This document shows positions 35,513 through 44,369 of a DNA stretch of 64,000 nt, in pieces (position 1 is the stretch's first letter; each line of letters opens with the position of its first letter). The notes beneath the pieces were generated by a model. It did not search any database and had not been told where the DNA came from. It saw only the letters and a list, made by a program, of their open reading frames with translations. The position numbers and the translations under genes were made by a program. Source of the stretch: JAFDZW01 sp964404255 (GTDB taxonomy: Bacteria; Bacteroidota; Ignavibacteria; Palsa-1295); the NCBI GenBank assembly GCA_964404255.1, contig CAYOJJ010000004.1:143982-207981 (forward strand), written 5' to 3'.

Positions 35513-37108
35513 CTATCGAATTAATACCACTTTCGCAGTACTTATTTGCCCTGACGTATGTAGTATAGCCTGATAATATCCCCCTGGCAAAGCAGAGGCC
35601 CCGATAGAACAGGAATAGTTACCAGCTTCTTGCATGCCAAAGGACTTTTGATAAATACAGTGTCCTAGTATATCAAAAAGGTTAAGTGTTACCTCAGTTG
35701 TCTTTTCAATATTGTAGCTGCACAATATATTGTTAGCTGAGGAACTGGCTTTGAATGATGATATTAAATTATTAACATTTGATGTTACCCCATTAGTTGG
35801 CGGAGCAATTTTAACTACCCAAGCGTCAGCGTAAGCGGAACTTCCACCATGGTAACCATTAACATCACCTCCATTCGAGAAAACCGGTGAAGCAAAAATA
35901 TATCCATTGTCTTTCGTCGCAATCAGTGCCGAGCAACCACTACTCACATTCGGAGTGGCTTGGACCACATCATATACGTGATCCCAAATAACATTCCCTG
36001 ATGGTCCCAATTTGACAATCCAAGGGACATAATAGTTTTCACTAAAAGAAGTTCGCTGCCCTGATACATCCCCATCGGCCGAGCTTGTTGATATACCGAC
36101 AATACAACCCCTGTCAGACGTAGCATTGACTGACGCTGCAAACTCGTATTCACTCCCACCTAATACACGCTCCCATTGTAGCCCACCGTTGTTATCAACA
36201 CAAAAAACCCAGGCATTGCCCCACCCATTTGAATCTTGAAATCTTCTATTAGTGACTTGGTCATCATGGGAATCGGTATACCCTCCTATCAAAAATTTAT
36301 TAGTCTCGTTTTCTCGATAAGCAGAAATACAATTTGCGGTTTCTGATCCAGATCCTCCATAACTATGCTGCCATTGAGTATTTCCATCAGCTGTTAATTG
36401 AGTTACAAATATGTCATATAATCCGTGTGTAGCTAAAGAATCGACAGCGGTCCCAGCAAGCATAATTTTATTATCCATTGTGGAGCAACCTTTGATATCC
36501 ATTGCCCGAATATCTTTCAACCAAAGTTTCTTACCAGTAGAATCAAATGCCACAATTCTTCCGTTTGTCGGGGAAGAAATTGTGTGCCTCCGCCCGCTTA
36601 CAATGAGATTGTTAGACGATAATTGAAAAAGAGAATATCCAACCTCAAACAAGGTTGTATCATAGGTTTTTACCCAGGCGAGAGAAAGATCCGGATTAAG
36701 TTTTGCAAGGAACATGACCTCTTGAGTCAGATTGTCAGTCCGGTCTTTCATGTCAGCGTCTCGAGAGTACGTTCCCCCAAGTACGGCATACCCTCCGTCG
36801 TTTGTCTGAATGCAATCGATTATTCTGTCATCATACCATCCCCCAATAGATATGTATTGAGGAAATTCACCGGTAGAGGATATCTTCACTACCCATCCGT
36901 CCGAAGTAGTTGTATATCCATGATGGCCTGGGAGATCGGTGCAATAAGAAGTACCAGCAAGAATATAACCCGATGGAATTTCGATAATTTTAACAATATT
37001 ATCATCATGAACACCACCAAAACACTTCGCCCATTCGATCTGAGGCTGGGCAAAACTTACGGTACTTAGAAAGAGGAACACAAAACAGACCGGTGCAGAC
37101 TTTACCAT
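35513..37108 (-). CDS. Repeat-rich T9SS-sorted secreted protein
   Basis: A 531-residue protein with a signal peptide (MVKSAPVCFVFLFLSTVSFAQ). The mature part has repeated blades of about 60-80 residues with the pattern GG..D.......T.DGGY...G (for example GGWYDDRIIDCIQTNDGGYA and GGSGSETANCISAYREN), probably a beta-propeller. The last ~75 residues form a type-A T9SS sorting domain (TTEVTLNLFDILGHCIY ... SALPGGYYQAILHTSG). Base composition is AT-richer than nearby core genes. A 9-bp inverted repeat lies 12-32 bp upstream of its start. It lies immediately downstream of the truncated clpB frame. Confidence 0.85.
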   Translation of the reverse strand: MVKSAPVCFVFLFLSTVSFAQPQIEWAKCFGGVHDDNIVKIIEIPSGYILAGTSYCTDLPGHHGYTTTSDGWVVKISSTGEFPQYISIGGWYDDRIIDCIQTNDGGYAVLGGTYSRDADMKDRTDNLTQEVMFLAKLNPDLSLAWVKTYDTTLFEVGYSLFQLSSNNLIVSGRRHTISSPTNGRIVAFDSTGKKLWLKDIRAMDIKGCSTMDNKIMLAGTAVDSLATHGLYDIFVTQLTADGNTQWQHSYGGSGSETANCISAYRENETNKFLIGGYTDSHDDQVTNRRFQDSNGWGNAWVFCVDNNGGLQWERVLGGSEYEFAASVNATSDRGCIVGISTSSADGDVSGQRTSFSENYYVPWIVKLGPSGNVIWDHVYDVVQATPNVSSGCSALIATKDNGYIFASPVFSNGGDVNGYHGGSSAYADAWVVKIAPPTNGVTSNVNNLISSFKASSSANNILCSYNIEKTTEVTLNLFDILGHCIYQKSFGMQEAGNYSCSIGASALPGGYYQAILHTSGQISTAKVVLIR

Positions 37109-37119
37109 AGAGATGAATG

Positions 37120-37140
37120 ATTACTAAAGACTTTAGTAAT
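37120..37140. repeat. Inverted repeat at the clpB/T9SS-gene junction
   Basis: ATTACTAAA GAC TTTAGTAAT: perfect 9-bp arms (37120-37128 and 37132-37140). On the plus strand it is followed by a run of A, so on the minus strand a T-run comes before it, which is not a normal terminator layout. It could be an operator or a scar of the rearrangement that ended clpB. Confidence 0.6.
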
Positions 37141-37183
37141 AAAAAAACAGACACTAAAATGGTTGCAATTCCAATATCACTCA

Positions 37184-38500
37184 TTACATTGCCGCCAATT
37201 CCCTCTTCAAAGCTTCGCGTTCTATTTCCAACTGGCGGATCTTGCGCTCGAGCTGATCGAGTTCGGCCGGCATAGAATCTATTTCGATACGGAGTTTGCT
37301 TGCTGCTTCATCGACAAGGTCGATTGCTTTATCGGGCAGGAAACGATCGGCAATGTAGCGCGAAGAAAGTTGTGCAGCAGCAACCAAGGCGCCGTCTTTA
37401 ATTCTGACACCATGGTGCACTTCATATTTATCTTTGATACCCCGCAGAATGGAGATCGTATCTTCGACTGTCGGCTCGCCTACATATACGGGCTGAAAAC
37501 GGCGTTCGAGTGCTGCATCTTTTTCGATATGCTTTCGGTATTCATCGAGCGTCGTTGCACCGATACAACGAAGCTCTCCGCGGGCAAGAGCTGGCTTTAG
37601 GATATTAGCGGCATCCATTGCGCCTTGGGTTGCTCCGGCACCGATGAGCGTATGAAGTTCATCGATAAAGAGGATGATCTCTCCATCGGAATCCGTCACT
37701 TCTTTTACGATCGCTTTCAAACGCTCTTCGAATTGTCCTCTGAAGCTTGTGCCAGCTACCAGCGTGCCCATATCGAGTGTAATGATACGCTTACTTTTAA
37801 GATTTTCCGGCACATCCCCTGCCACAATACGTCCGGCAATACCTTCGACGATGGCCGTTTTACCTACACCGGGCTCACCGATCAGCACGGGGTTATTCTT
37901 TGTACGGCGTTCGAGCACCTGCATCACGCGGCGAACTTCTTCATCGCGGCCGATCACCGGATCGAGCTTGCCTTTGGCAGCCGCCTCGGTCAGGTCGCGG
38001 CCATACTTTTCGAGCGATTGATAGCGGTCTTCGGCATTGGGATCAGTCACCCGCTGCGAACCGCGCACTTCTTTCAAGGCTTTAAGGATATCGCCCTTCT
38101 TTACTCCCTGCTCTTTTAATAGCCGTGAAGCATCACTCTTCTCTTCGCTTAGTGCTAAGAGCAAGTGCTCAGTCGAGAGATATTCGTCTTTTAACGACTC
38201 AGCTTCTTTGCGAGCAGTATCGAAAAGGCGGTTCAGGTTTTGCGAAACATACGTCTGCCCACCGACGCCGGAAACTTTAGGCAGTTTCTCCAGTAATCCA
38301 GTAGTCTTTATCCTGATGGTATCGATATTGACTCCAAGCTTGCGAAGCAGCGCTACAAATACTCCTTCGCCATCTTGAGCAAGGGCGGCAAGTAAGTGCT
38401 CAGGTTCGATCTGGGAATTACCATAGTTACCGGCGATCTCTGCAGCAGCCTGCAGTGCTTCCTGGGTCTTTACGGTTAACTTGTTAGGATTGATTGCCAT
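37184..38500 (-). CDS. clpB: Truncated ClpB: N-domain, first AAA module and start of the middle domain only
   Basis: A 438-residue protein against about 860-870 for full ClpB. It starts at ATG 38500 (MAINPNKLTVKTQEALQAAA), which matches the ClpB N-terminus; a TTG six codons earlier is less likely. Seen in order: the Clp-N domain (1-145), Walker A GEPGVGKT (208-215), Walker B ILFIDE (276-281), the Arg-finger region (ALERRFQPVYV) and the first helix of the middle domain (LDQLERKIRQLEIEREALK). The frame then stops at TAA. NBD2 with its second Walker A is absent and no matching sequence is found in any frame nearby. Whole ClpB is a hexameric disaggregase; this half could at most bind and hydrolyse ATP through NBD1. 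It may be a broken gene, or the C-terminal half may lie elsewhere. Confidence 0.92.
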   Translation of the reverse strand: MAINPNKLTVKTQEALQAAAEIAGNYGNSQIEPEHLLAALAQDGEGVFVALLRKLGVNIDTIRIKTTGLLEKLPKVSGVGGQTYVSQNLNRLFDTARKEAESLKDEYLSTEHLLLALSEEKSDASRLLKEQGVKKGDILKALKEVRGSQRVTDPNAEDRYQSLEKYGRDLTEAAAKGKLDPVIGRDEEVRRVMQVLERRTKNNPVLIGEPGVGKTAIVEGIAGRIVAGDVPENLKSKRIITLDMGTLVAGTSFRGQFEERLKAIVKEVTDSDGEIILFIDELHTLIGAGATQGAMDAANILKPALARGELRCIGATTLDEYRKHIEKDAALERRFQPVYVGEPTVEDTISILRGIKDKYEVHHGVRIKDGALVAAAQLSSRYIADRFLPDKAIDLVDEAASKLRIEIDSMPAELDQLERKIRQLEIEREALKRELAAM

Positions 38501-38554
38501 AGGATTCTCGTTTCTCAATGTCCGCTCGCGAGGCGGATATAATTATACTACGTT

Positions 38555-40114
38555 TTGGTATTGATAACAGTTTTACGAAATACCGCAGTTGTTCGGTGCT
38601 CTATCAAGCAAACGATCTCCGCAATTGCGGTATTATCTTGTATTTACGGTTTTACGGTTTCTTTGTTACCCACACCGGTTCTTGCTCAGCCAAAGGACCC
38701 CATCCACGTAACAGCCGAGATACTCCGTAATAAAGATAAGACCACCGAAACCCGCACCGAATTAGCAGGCGGCGTGCAGTTCGAGCAAGGTTCTATTCAT
38801 GGTTCGGCCGATAGCGCCGTTCAATTCCCTCTGCGAAATGTGATCGAGTTATATGGTCATGTAAAGATCAGGCAGGATACCCTGATACTCGAAGCCCCCA
38901 AGCTCGTTTATGACGGAAATTCCAAGACCGCTAAGGCCGAAGGGAAAATCTCTTTCCGAGATCGTAAGGATAAGATCACTTCCGAATGGGGCACTTACGA
39001 TATGAATACTGCTACGGCGGAATTTCATACGAATGTAAAGGCCACGAAAGATTCTGCTACCTTAACCTGTTCCGATCTAACTTATATTAGGGGCACACAA
39101 ACGATGGTCGCCAGAGGCAAAGTGGTTGCCAAAAGCGATTCCGGTACGATATACTGCGATACCCTTATCGATGCAAGAACAATCGGCGAACGAACGGCCA
39201 TAGGAAATGTAAAACTCTTCAATGATTCGCTGACGATCTTTTGTCGAACGATCCATGAATCCAACATTCAAAAGAAAGTGGTGGCCGTTGGAAATATCGA
39301 GGCCTATTCTAAAGCCAATAATACGGTACAATTCGGTGATTCCCTGATCCGAAATACTGCCACAGGATATTCCCTCGTTCCTGAAAAACCGCTTCTACTC
39401 ATCATCGATTCTTCACGCCATCTCGATTCACTCGGCCGGGATTCGGTTACAACGTTTGATACGTTGTTCATAAAATCGAAAACGATGGAAGCTTTCCAGG
39501 GAGATAGCGGACTTTTTATCGCTACCGATTCGGTCAGAATGCTAAGAAGTAATTTTTGCGGCACCTGCGGCAAGCTTATTTATTACAAAAGTACCGGAGT
39601 TCTGACGTTATTTGCAGCTTCGCGCCAGCACATTTGGTATGATAGCACCGAAATCGATGGCGATAGCATTATCATGTATCAAAAGAATAATAAGCCGGAA
39701 CGCATCGTTGCCATCGGCCATGCTTTTGCTACTACTCCTTATTCCGATTCCGGCACAGTTGGCAGGATGAGCCAGCTTTCTTCAAAAACCATGACCTTGA
39801 CGATCATTAAAGATACTGTTCGTACTCTTCTTGCTGTCGATAATGCCCTGACCATCTATTTCGCCAGCGATAATGGGAAGCCGAACGGACTTAATCGCGC
39901 CAGCGGCGATTCCCTGCGAATTGATTTCGAGCATAACACCGCCAGGCAAATTACCGTACTCTCGAACAGCGAAGGAGAATACTGGCCGGAAAAATATATC
40001 GGAAATAGAGGGGCGGCCTTCCGGCTCGGCAATTACGAACGATCGTACGATCATCGCCCGAGGCGCAGCCTCTTTATATTGGACTGGACTCCAATAGCAC
40101 AAGCAGCTCAATAA
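38555..40114 (+). CDS. Large OstA/LptA-like periplasmic protein
   Basis: A protein of up to 519 residues. No ATG precedes the signal peptide, so the start is a TTG at 38555 or 38561; either gives the export segment IKQTISAIAVLSCIYGFTVS and cleavage near PVLAQ. The mature protein is made of repeated OstA-type strands (LAGGVQFEQGSIHGSADSAV, LYGHVKIRQDTLILEAPKLV, RGKVVAKSDSGTIYCDTL). This corresponds to the OstA/LptA family that bridges LPS from the inner to the outer membrane, but it is nearly three times the E. coli LptA length. lptB starts 4 bp later, which supports a transport role. A gene for LptC is not seen here. Confidence 0.85.
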   Translation: MVLITVLRNTAVVRCSIKQTISAIAVLSCIYGFTVSLLPTPVLAQPKDPIHVTAEILRNKDKTTETRTELAGGVQFEQGSIHGSADSAVQFPLRNVIELYGHVKIRQDTLILEAPKLVYDGNSKTAKAEGKISFRDRKDKITSEWGTYDMNTATAEFHTNVKATKDSATLTCSDLTYIRGTQTMVARGKVVAKSDSGTIYCDTLIDARTIGERTAIGNVKLFNDSLTIFCRTIHESNIQKKVVAVGNIEAYSKANNTVQFGDSLIRNTATGYSLVPEKPLLLIIDSSRHLDSLGRDSVTTFDTLFIKSKTMEAFQGDSGLFIATDSVRMLRSNFCGTCGKLIYYKSTGVLTLFAASRQHIWYDSTEIDGDSIIMYQKNNKPERIVAIGHAFATTPYSDSGTVGRMSQLSSKTMTLTIIKDTVRTLLAVDNALTIYFASDNGKPNGLNRASGDSLRIDFEHNTARQITVLSNSEGEYWPEKYIGNRGAAFRLGNYERSYDHRPRRSLFILDWTPIAQAAQ

Positions 40115-40118
40115 TACT

Positions 40119-40877
40119 ATGACCGAACGTCTCTACAGCAAACACCTTAAAAAGATCTACGGTAAACGAACCGTTGTAAAGGATTCGAGTGTCTCCGTAT
40201 CGCCGGGCGAGATCGTTGGCCTGCTGGGGCCGAATGGCGCCGGTAAGACGACAACGTTTTACATGATCGTCGGACTCATTAAGCCGAATAAAGGCCAGGT
40301 CTTTATGAATGGTGAGGATATAACTCCCCTGCCTATGTATGCCCGAGCAAGAAAAGGGATCGGCTACCTTTCTCAGGAAGCTTCTATCTTCCGACGAATG
40401 AGTGTTGAGGAAAATCTTCTGGCGGTGCTTGAAATGATGCCGCTCAATAAAGCGGCCCGCAAAGAACGTGCGGACCAATTACTCGAAGAATTTGCCATTA
40501 CCCACATTCGGAAAAGCAAAGGATATATGCTTTCCGGTGGTGAACGCCGCCGCTGCGAAATTGCCCGCGCCCTGGCTACCAATCCCAAATATATCCTTCT
40601 CGATGAACCCTTCGCCGGTATCGACCCGATCACCGTGGAAGAGATCATGAGTATCGTCATGAAGCTTAAGCATCGTGGTATCGGAATACTTATTACCGAT
40701 CATAATGTCCACGAAACACTTTCCATTACCGACCGGGCCTATATTATTATCGACGGGACGATCTTCAAATCCGGCACTGCCGAAGAACTGGCATCCGATG
40801 AGCAGATCAGAAAGCTGTACCTCGGCGAGACCTTTACGCTCGAGCGCTACGAACAGCTTGAAGCAAAACAGGAATAA
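40119..40877 (+). CDS. lptB: LPS export ABC transporter ATPase
   Basis: A 252-residue ABC ATPase with Walker A (GPNGAGKTTTFYM), the signature LSGGERRRCEIARAL, Walker B (YILLDEPFAGIDP) and the H-loop (ILITDHNV). The FAGIDPITVEEI stretch is typical of LptB. It powers extraction of LPS from the inner membrane with LptFG. It lies 4 bp after the OstA-like gene. Confidence 0.95.
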   Translation: MTERLYSKHLKKIYGKRTVVKDSSVSVSPGEIVGLLGPNGAGKTTTFYMIVGLIKPNKGQVFMNGEDITPLPMYARARKGIGYLSQEASIFRRMSVEENLLAVLEMMPLNKAARKERADQLLEEFAITHIRKSKGYMLSGGERRRCEIARALATNPKYILLDEPFAGIDPITVEEIMSIVMKLKHRGIGILITDHNVHETLSITDRAYIIIDGTIFKSGTAEELASDEQIRKLYLGETFTLERYEQLEAKQE

Positions 40878-40908
40878 AAAAACGCCGGTACTATGCCGGC
40901 GTTTTTTC
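40876..40908. terminator. Bidirectional terminator between lptB and rplT
   Basis: ACGCCGG/CCGGCGT stem (40882-40888 with 40896-40902), A-run before and T-run after. It serves lptB on the plus strand and the convergent rplT on the minus strand. Confidence 0.88.
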
Positions 40909-40933
40909 ACAGTCTCAAAGAAGCTCTGAGGTC

Positions 40934-41281
40934 CTATTTAGAAGCTGCTTTTACGATCGCCGTAAAGGCTTCCGGGTTACGGACGGCCATATCGGCAAGT
41001 AACTTACGGTTGATCGTAATTCCGCTCTTAGCGAGCATACCGATCAGCTTCGAATAGCTGACGCCATTGGCACGGGCTGCAGCATTGATGCGGACGATCC
41101 ACAGCGAACGGAATTCGCGCTTGCGGGCACGACGATCGCGATAGGAATACTGACGGGCTTTATCGACATGGTGCTTGGCAACCGTTAATACGTTACCACG
41201 CATTCCCCAAAAGCCTTTAGCGGCTTTTAAGAGTTTTTTCTTGCGGTGTTTGGCCGCGGGTAGGTTTTTCGCTCTTGGCAT
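40934..41281 (-). CDS. rplT: 50S ribosomal protein L20
   Basis: A 115-residue assembly protein of the large subunit. It opens with MPRAKNLPAAKHRKKKLLKA and carries AKGFWGMRGNVL and YRDRRARKREFRSLWI. Usually it follows infC and rpmI; no L35-like frame is present in the 250 bp upstream, so rplT is alone here. Confidence 0.97.
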   Translation of the reverse strand: MPRAKNLPAAKHRKKKLLKAAKGFWGMRGNVLTVAKHHVDKARQYSYRDRRARKREFRSLWIVRINAAARANGVSYSKLIGMLAKSGITINRKLLADMAVRNPEAFTAIVKAASK

Positions 41282-41357
41282 TGTAGATCCTTTTCAGATT
41301 TTTGTGGATAGAAACGCCGCGCAAGCATCTGAATCGTTAATTCTCTCGAATTATGAC

Positions 41358-41378
41358 CGTCCCTTTGGTATCGGGACG
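41358..41378 (-). promoter_or_regulatory. Candidate L20 leader hairpin
   Basis: CGTCCC/GGGACG stem (41358-41363 with 41373-41378), about 77 nt before the rplT start. L20 represses its own translation through a leader structure in other bacteria; whether this is it needs a covariance check. Confidence 0.35.
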
Positions 41379-41531
41379 CTCCACGCAGCAATAATTTTGA
41401 GCGCCATTAAACAGCCGAACCTAAAGCTTTAGTTCGCCAAATACTGCAGAAAGACCACTTGCTCAAAGTAAGTTGAACGAAGCAGATACAGTGTATGTTT
41501 TTGACCCTTCGTCGTTATTCATTCAGCGTGA

Positions 41532-42983
41532 ATGAGTGACGTTGTTCTTAATGGCTTCTTCGGCTTCCCCGGATTCCGAAGAAGAAAAACACTTTGCTTG
41601 TTGGAGCAACTTCAATTTCTCGCCTTGGGTGGCGCCCGGGAAATCGGGGCTAATTCGTTTTTCTTTCGCTTCGGAAGCCATGGGCTTCTCGTCGATGCCG
41701 GTATTCATCCTGAAAAAACCGAATGGGAAGCCTTTCCAAAGGCCGAACTCCTCGAGCCATTCGGAGTCGATACGCTCTTAATAACTCATGCACACACCGA
41801 TCACCTCGGTGGTGCTCCCTTTCTGCTTCAATCCCAACCGCAAGCCAGAGTTATTGCTACTGCTGAGACAATAGAGATAGCAAAGATCATGCTTGGTAAT
41901 TCGGCGAGCCTCTTACCAAAGCAGCATTCTCAGGAAGTGATCGATAAACTTCCTTTCTATACCCAGGAGAAACTGGAAGAGATCATTAAGAATATCGAGC
42001 CTCGCCACTATAACAAGACCTTTACGTTGAATGAAGGCGACCACGATCCGGTAACGGCTACGTTATATATGTGCGGCCATATATTGGGCGCTGCAAGTGT
42101 ATTACTGGAATATAAGGGGAAGAAAATTTTCCATACGGGAGATATATCCCTCCATGAACAAAGTCTTATTGCCGGAGCGGAGCTTCCCGAAGGACCGGTC
42201 GATGTACTGGTCACCGAATGCACTAATGGCCGAGAAGATGCTTACCTGAGCCATTCGCGAGCTATCGAGACACAGCGGTTTCTCGAATCCGTCGGAGCAA
42301 CTCTTGAAGAGGGTGGTTCGGTGCTTATCCCCGTCTTTGCGCTCGGGAAGATGCAGGAAGCGCTCATCATGCTCTACGATGCAATGAGGAATAATACCAT
42401 TCCAACAGTCGATATCTATACCGGAGGAATGGGGCGGCTTATTAATGAAGTGTACGATAAGATTCCCTACAGCGCTTCACGGCTTCGCAGCGAGGAAAAG
42501 ATCACCGATATTCCGCAAAGCGAAGTTCCACGCCGCGATGGGCTCTTCACCGGCAAGTACTTTAAAACTCCAAGCATCGTTCTTGCCTCCAGCGGTATGA
42601 TGCAGGAAGGTACTTCGAGTTATTTACTTGCCCAACGGTGGCTTCGTAAACAGAATTTTGCAATAATCTTTATTGGTTATACCGATCCTCGCACTCCCGG
42701 GTATGTTGTTTCTCATGCCGAACGCGGCAGCCGCGTAAAATTCGGCTCGATGAGGCGCGATGTACCGGTGCGCGCAAAGATCGACCGCTTCCGCTTCAGC
42801 GCTCATGCACGAAGAGAGGAATTACTGGAAATAGCCAAACGGCTCCAGCCGAAACATATTGTGCTTACACATGGCGATACCCAGGCAATGAATGCCTATT
42901 CCGAAGCGCTGATGCAGGTATTACCTGGTGTCAGGATCAGTGCTCCCCAGGTCGGTACCTGGTATCGTCTGCTTGACGAATAA
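41532..42983 (+). CDS. Metallo-beta-lactamase/beta-CASP family ribonuclease
   Basis: A 483-residue protein. The core reads LGGAREIGANSFFF, then the zinc motif THAHTDHLGG, then the beta-CASP helicoid with FSAHARREELLEIAKR and the RMMBL-like end HIVLTHGD. This is the CPSF-73/YSH1-like nuclease fold that acts on RNA. The ATG at 41532 gives a 24-residue N-terminal extension; a TTG at 41601 would begin at EQLQFLALGGARE, more like related proteins. The activity (endo- or exonuclease) is not readable. It is upstream of pfkA. Confidence 0.9.
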   Translation: MSDVVLNGFFGFPGFRRRKTLCLLEQLQFLALGGAREIGANSFFFRFGSHGLLVDAGIHPEKTEWEAFPKAELLEPFGVDTLLITHAHTDHLGGAPFLLQSQPQARVIATAETIEIAKIMLGNSASLLPKQHSQEVIDKLPFYTQEKLEEIIKNIEPRHYNKTFTLNEGDHDPVTATLYMCGHILGAASVLLEYKGKKIFHTGDISLHEQSLIAGAELPEGPVDVLVTECTNGREDAYLSHSRAIETQRFLESVGATLEEGGSVLIPVFALGKMQEALIMLYDAMRNNTIPTVDIYTGGMGRLINEVYDKIPYSASRLRSEEKITDIPQSEVPRRDGLFTGKYFKTPSIVLASSGMMQEGTSSYLLAQRWLRKQNFAIIFIGYTDPRTPGYVVSHAERGSRVKFGSMRRDVPVRAKIDRFRFSAHARREELLEIAKRLQPKHIVLTHGDTQAMNAYSEALMQVLPGVRISAPQVGTWYRLLDE

Positions 42984-43014
42984 TTCATCGCTATTTACTA
43001 TAGGTAGTACGACA

Positions 43015-43989
43015 GTGGCAGAAATAAAAACGATCGGAGTTCTCACCGCCGGCGGCGACGCGCCCGGAATGAATGCCTGCATCAGAGCAGTGACCCGTTT
43101 AGCACGCCATCACGACCTGAAGGTCGAAGGCGTGAACCATGGCTTCACCGGACTCATTAATGGAGATTTTGTCGATCTTATCAGAAGCTCGGTATCGAAT
43201 ATTATTCAGCGAGGTGGTACGGTATTAAAATCGGCTCGTACACCGGAATTTCTTACTAAAGAAGGCCGGGATAAAGCCTATCGATCGGTAAAGTCGGCCG
43301 GCATCGATGCCTTGGTTGTGATCGGGGGCGATGGTACTTCCCGGGCTGCCGATGCCTTCGGAAATGAGTACGATATTCCTATAGTCGGCTGTTCGGGTAC
43401 AATCGATAATGATCTCTATGGTACTGATTATACGATCGGCTTCGATACGGCGGTTAATACCGCGCTCGAAAGTATCGATAAGATACGCGATACGGCCGAT
43501 GCCTTCGAACGAACATTTTATATCGAAGTAATGGGCCGCACCAGCGGGTTTATTGCTCTCGATGTCGGCTTAAGCTGCGGCGCAGAATATATTGCTATTC
43601 CCGAAACAAAAACGACGGTAGAATCGGTACTTGAGATCTTTCAGAACCAGCGCTCTACCAAGCGCTCCAATATGATCATCGTTGCCGAAGGCGATGAAAC
43701 AGGCGGCGCTTTCGAGCTGGCTGAGCAGGTAAAGGCCCGAACCGGTATCGACTACCGCGTTACAATCCTCGGTCACGTTCAGCGCGGTGGCAGCCCGACC
43801 GCCCGCGATCGCATACTCGCCAGTAAACTTGGTGCGGCCGCTGTGCGGGCTTTATTAGACGGAAAACGGGGTGTAATGATAGGAGAGGTAAAGGGCGAAC
43901 TGACCTATACCCCGTTCCTGGAAGCTTCCAATACAAAAAAGCCGATCGATTCTTCGCTCGTAGAATTAACAAAGATCCTGGCAATGTAA
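43015..43989 (+). CDS. pfkA: 6-phosphofructokinase, ATP-dependent type
   Basis: A 324-residue glycolytic enzyme starting at GTG 43015 (VAEIKTIGVLTAGGDAPG). The ATP/PPi selector residues read GGDG (Gly107) and SGTIDND (Gly128). Glycines at both sites indicate ATP; PPi-dependent forms have Asp and Lys. Catalytic Asp131 is in the TIDND segment. MGRTSGFIALDVGLSCGAEY binds fructose 6-phosphate. The gene begins 31 bp after the beta-CASP gene. Confidence 0.96.
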   Translation: MAEIKTIGVLTAGGDAPGMNACIRAVTRLARHHDLKVEGVNHGFTGLINGDFVDLIRSSVSNIIQRGGTVLKSARTPEFLTKEGRDKAYRSVKSAGIDALVVIGGDGTSRAADAFGNEYDIPIVGCSGTIDNDLYGTDYTIGFDTAVNTALESIDKIRDTADAFERTFYIEVMGRTSGFIALDVGLSCGAEYIAIPETKTTVESVLEIFQNQRSTKRSNMIIVAEGDETGGAFELAEQVKARTGIDYRVTILGHVQRGGSPTARDRILASKLGAAAVRALLDGKRGVMIGEVKGELTYTPFLEASNTKKPIDSSLVELTKILAM

Positions 43990-43997
43990 GAGGAGGA

Positions 43998-44369
43998 TCA
44001 GCTCTCGCCTTTCATGCCGACAAATTTATCCTCGTTATCGCGGAAGAGGACGTTAAAGGTCGTCAGGCTTCCGTAGGACTTTGTTATATATCCCTGAAAT
44101 TCTATTTTCTCGGCCTCGCTGAGGCTATTACTACTATTGATCTTTTGTTCAAGGACGCGTAGATTGTTGCGCACCGAAATGATCTTTTTGAAGAACGTAT
44201 CGATGTCAATTTCTTTCGATTGCATCCCCCCATCGCGTGGCTTTATTTCGATCGTCCCATGATGGAATTTCGGAGCCAGTTCGGCTGCTTCCTCTCCATA
44301 GTTTAATTTCTTATCCAAGGCATCTGAAAATGCCTGGAACGCCACCCTATATGCTTGTTCGTAATCCAT
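43998..44369 (-). CDS. Small hypothetical protein
   Basis: A 123-residue cytoplasmic protein without recognised motif. It is helical with charged segments (FFKKIISVRNNLRVLEQKIN and LSEAEKIEFQGYITKSYGS). It converges on pfkA with only 8 bp between the ends. The codon pattern and clean ATG (MDYEQAYRVAFQAF) support a real gene, but its role is unknown. Confidence 0.7.
   Translation of the reverse strand: MDYEQAYRVAFQAFSDALDKKLNYGEEAAELAPKFHHGTIEIKPRDGGMQSKEIDIDTFFKKIISVRNNLRVLEQKINSSNSLSEAEKIEFQGYITKSYGSLTTFNVLFRDNEDKFVGMKGES

Noticed and set aside
37163..37600. 145-codon frame on the plus strand at the end of clpB
   Set aside because: Antisense to the certain ClpB NBD1 region; it does not supply the missing ClpB half.
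38538..38543. TATAAT as a promoter -10 for the OstA-like gene
   Set aside because: No good -35 and Bacteroidota promoters use a different -7 box; chance is likely in this AT-rich stretch.
41523..41708. 61-codon frame on the minus strand upstream of rplT
   Set aside because: Antisense to the beta-CASP gene start and not similar to L35, which I looked for here.
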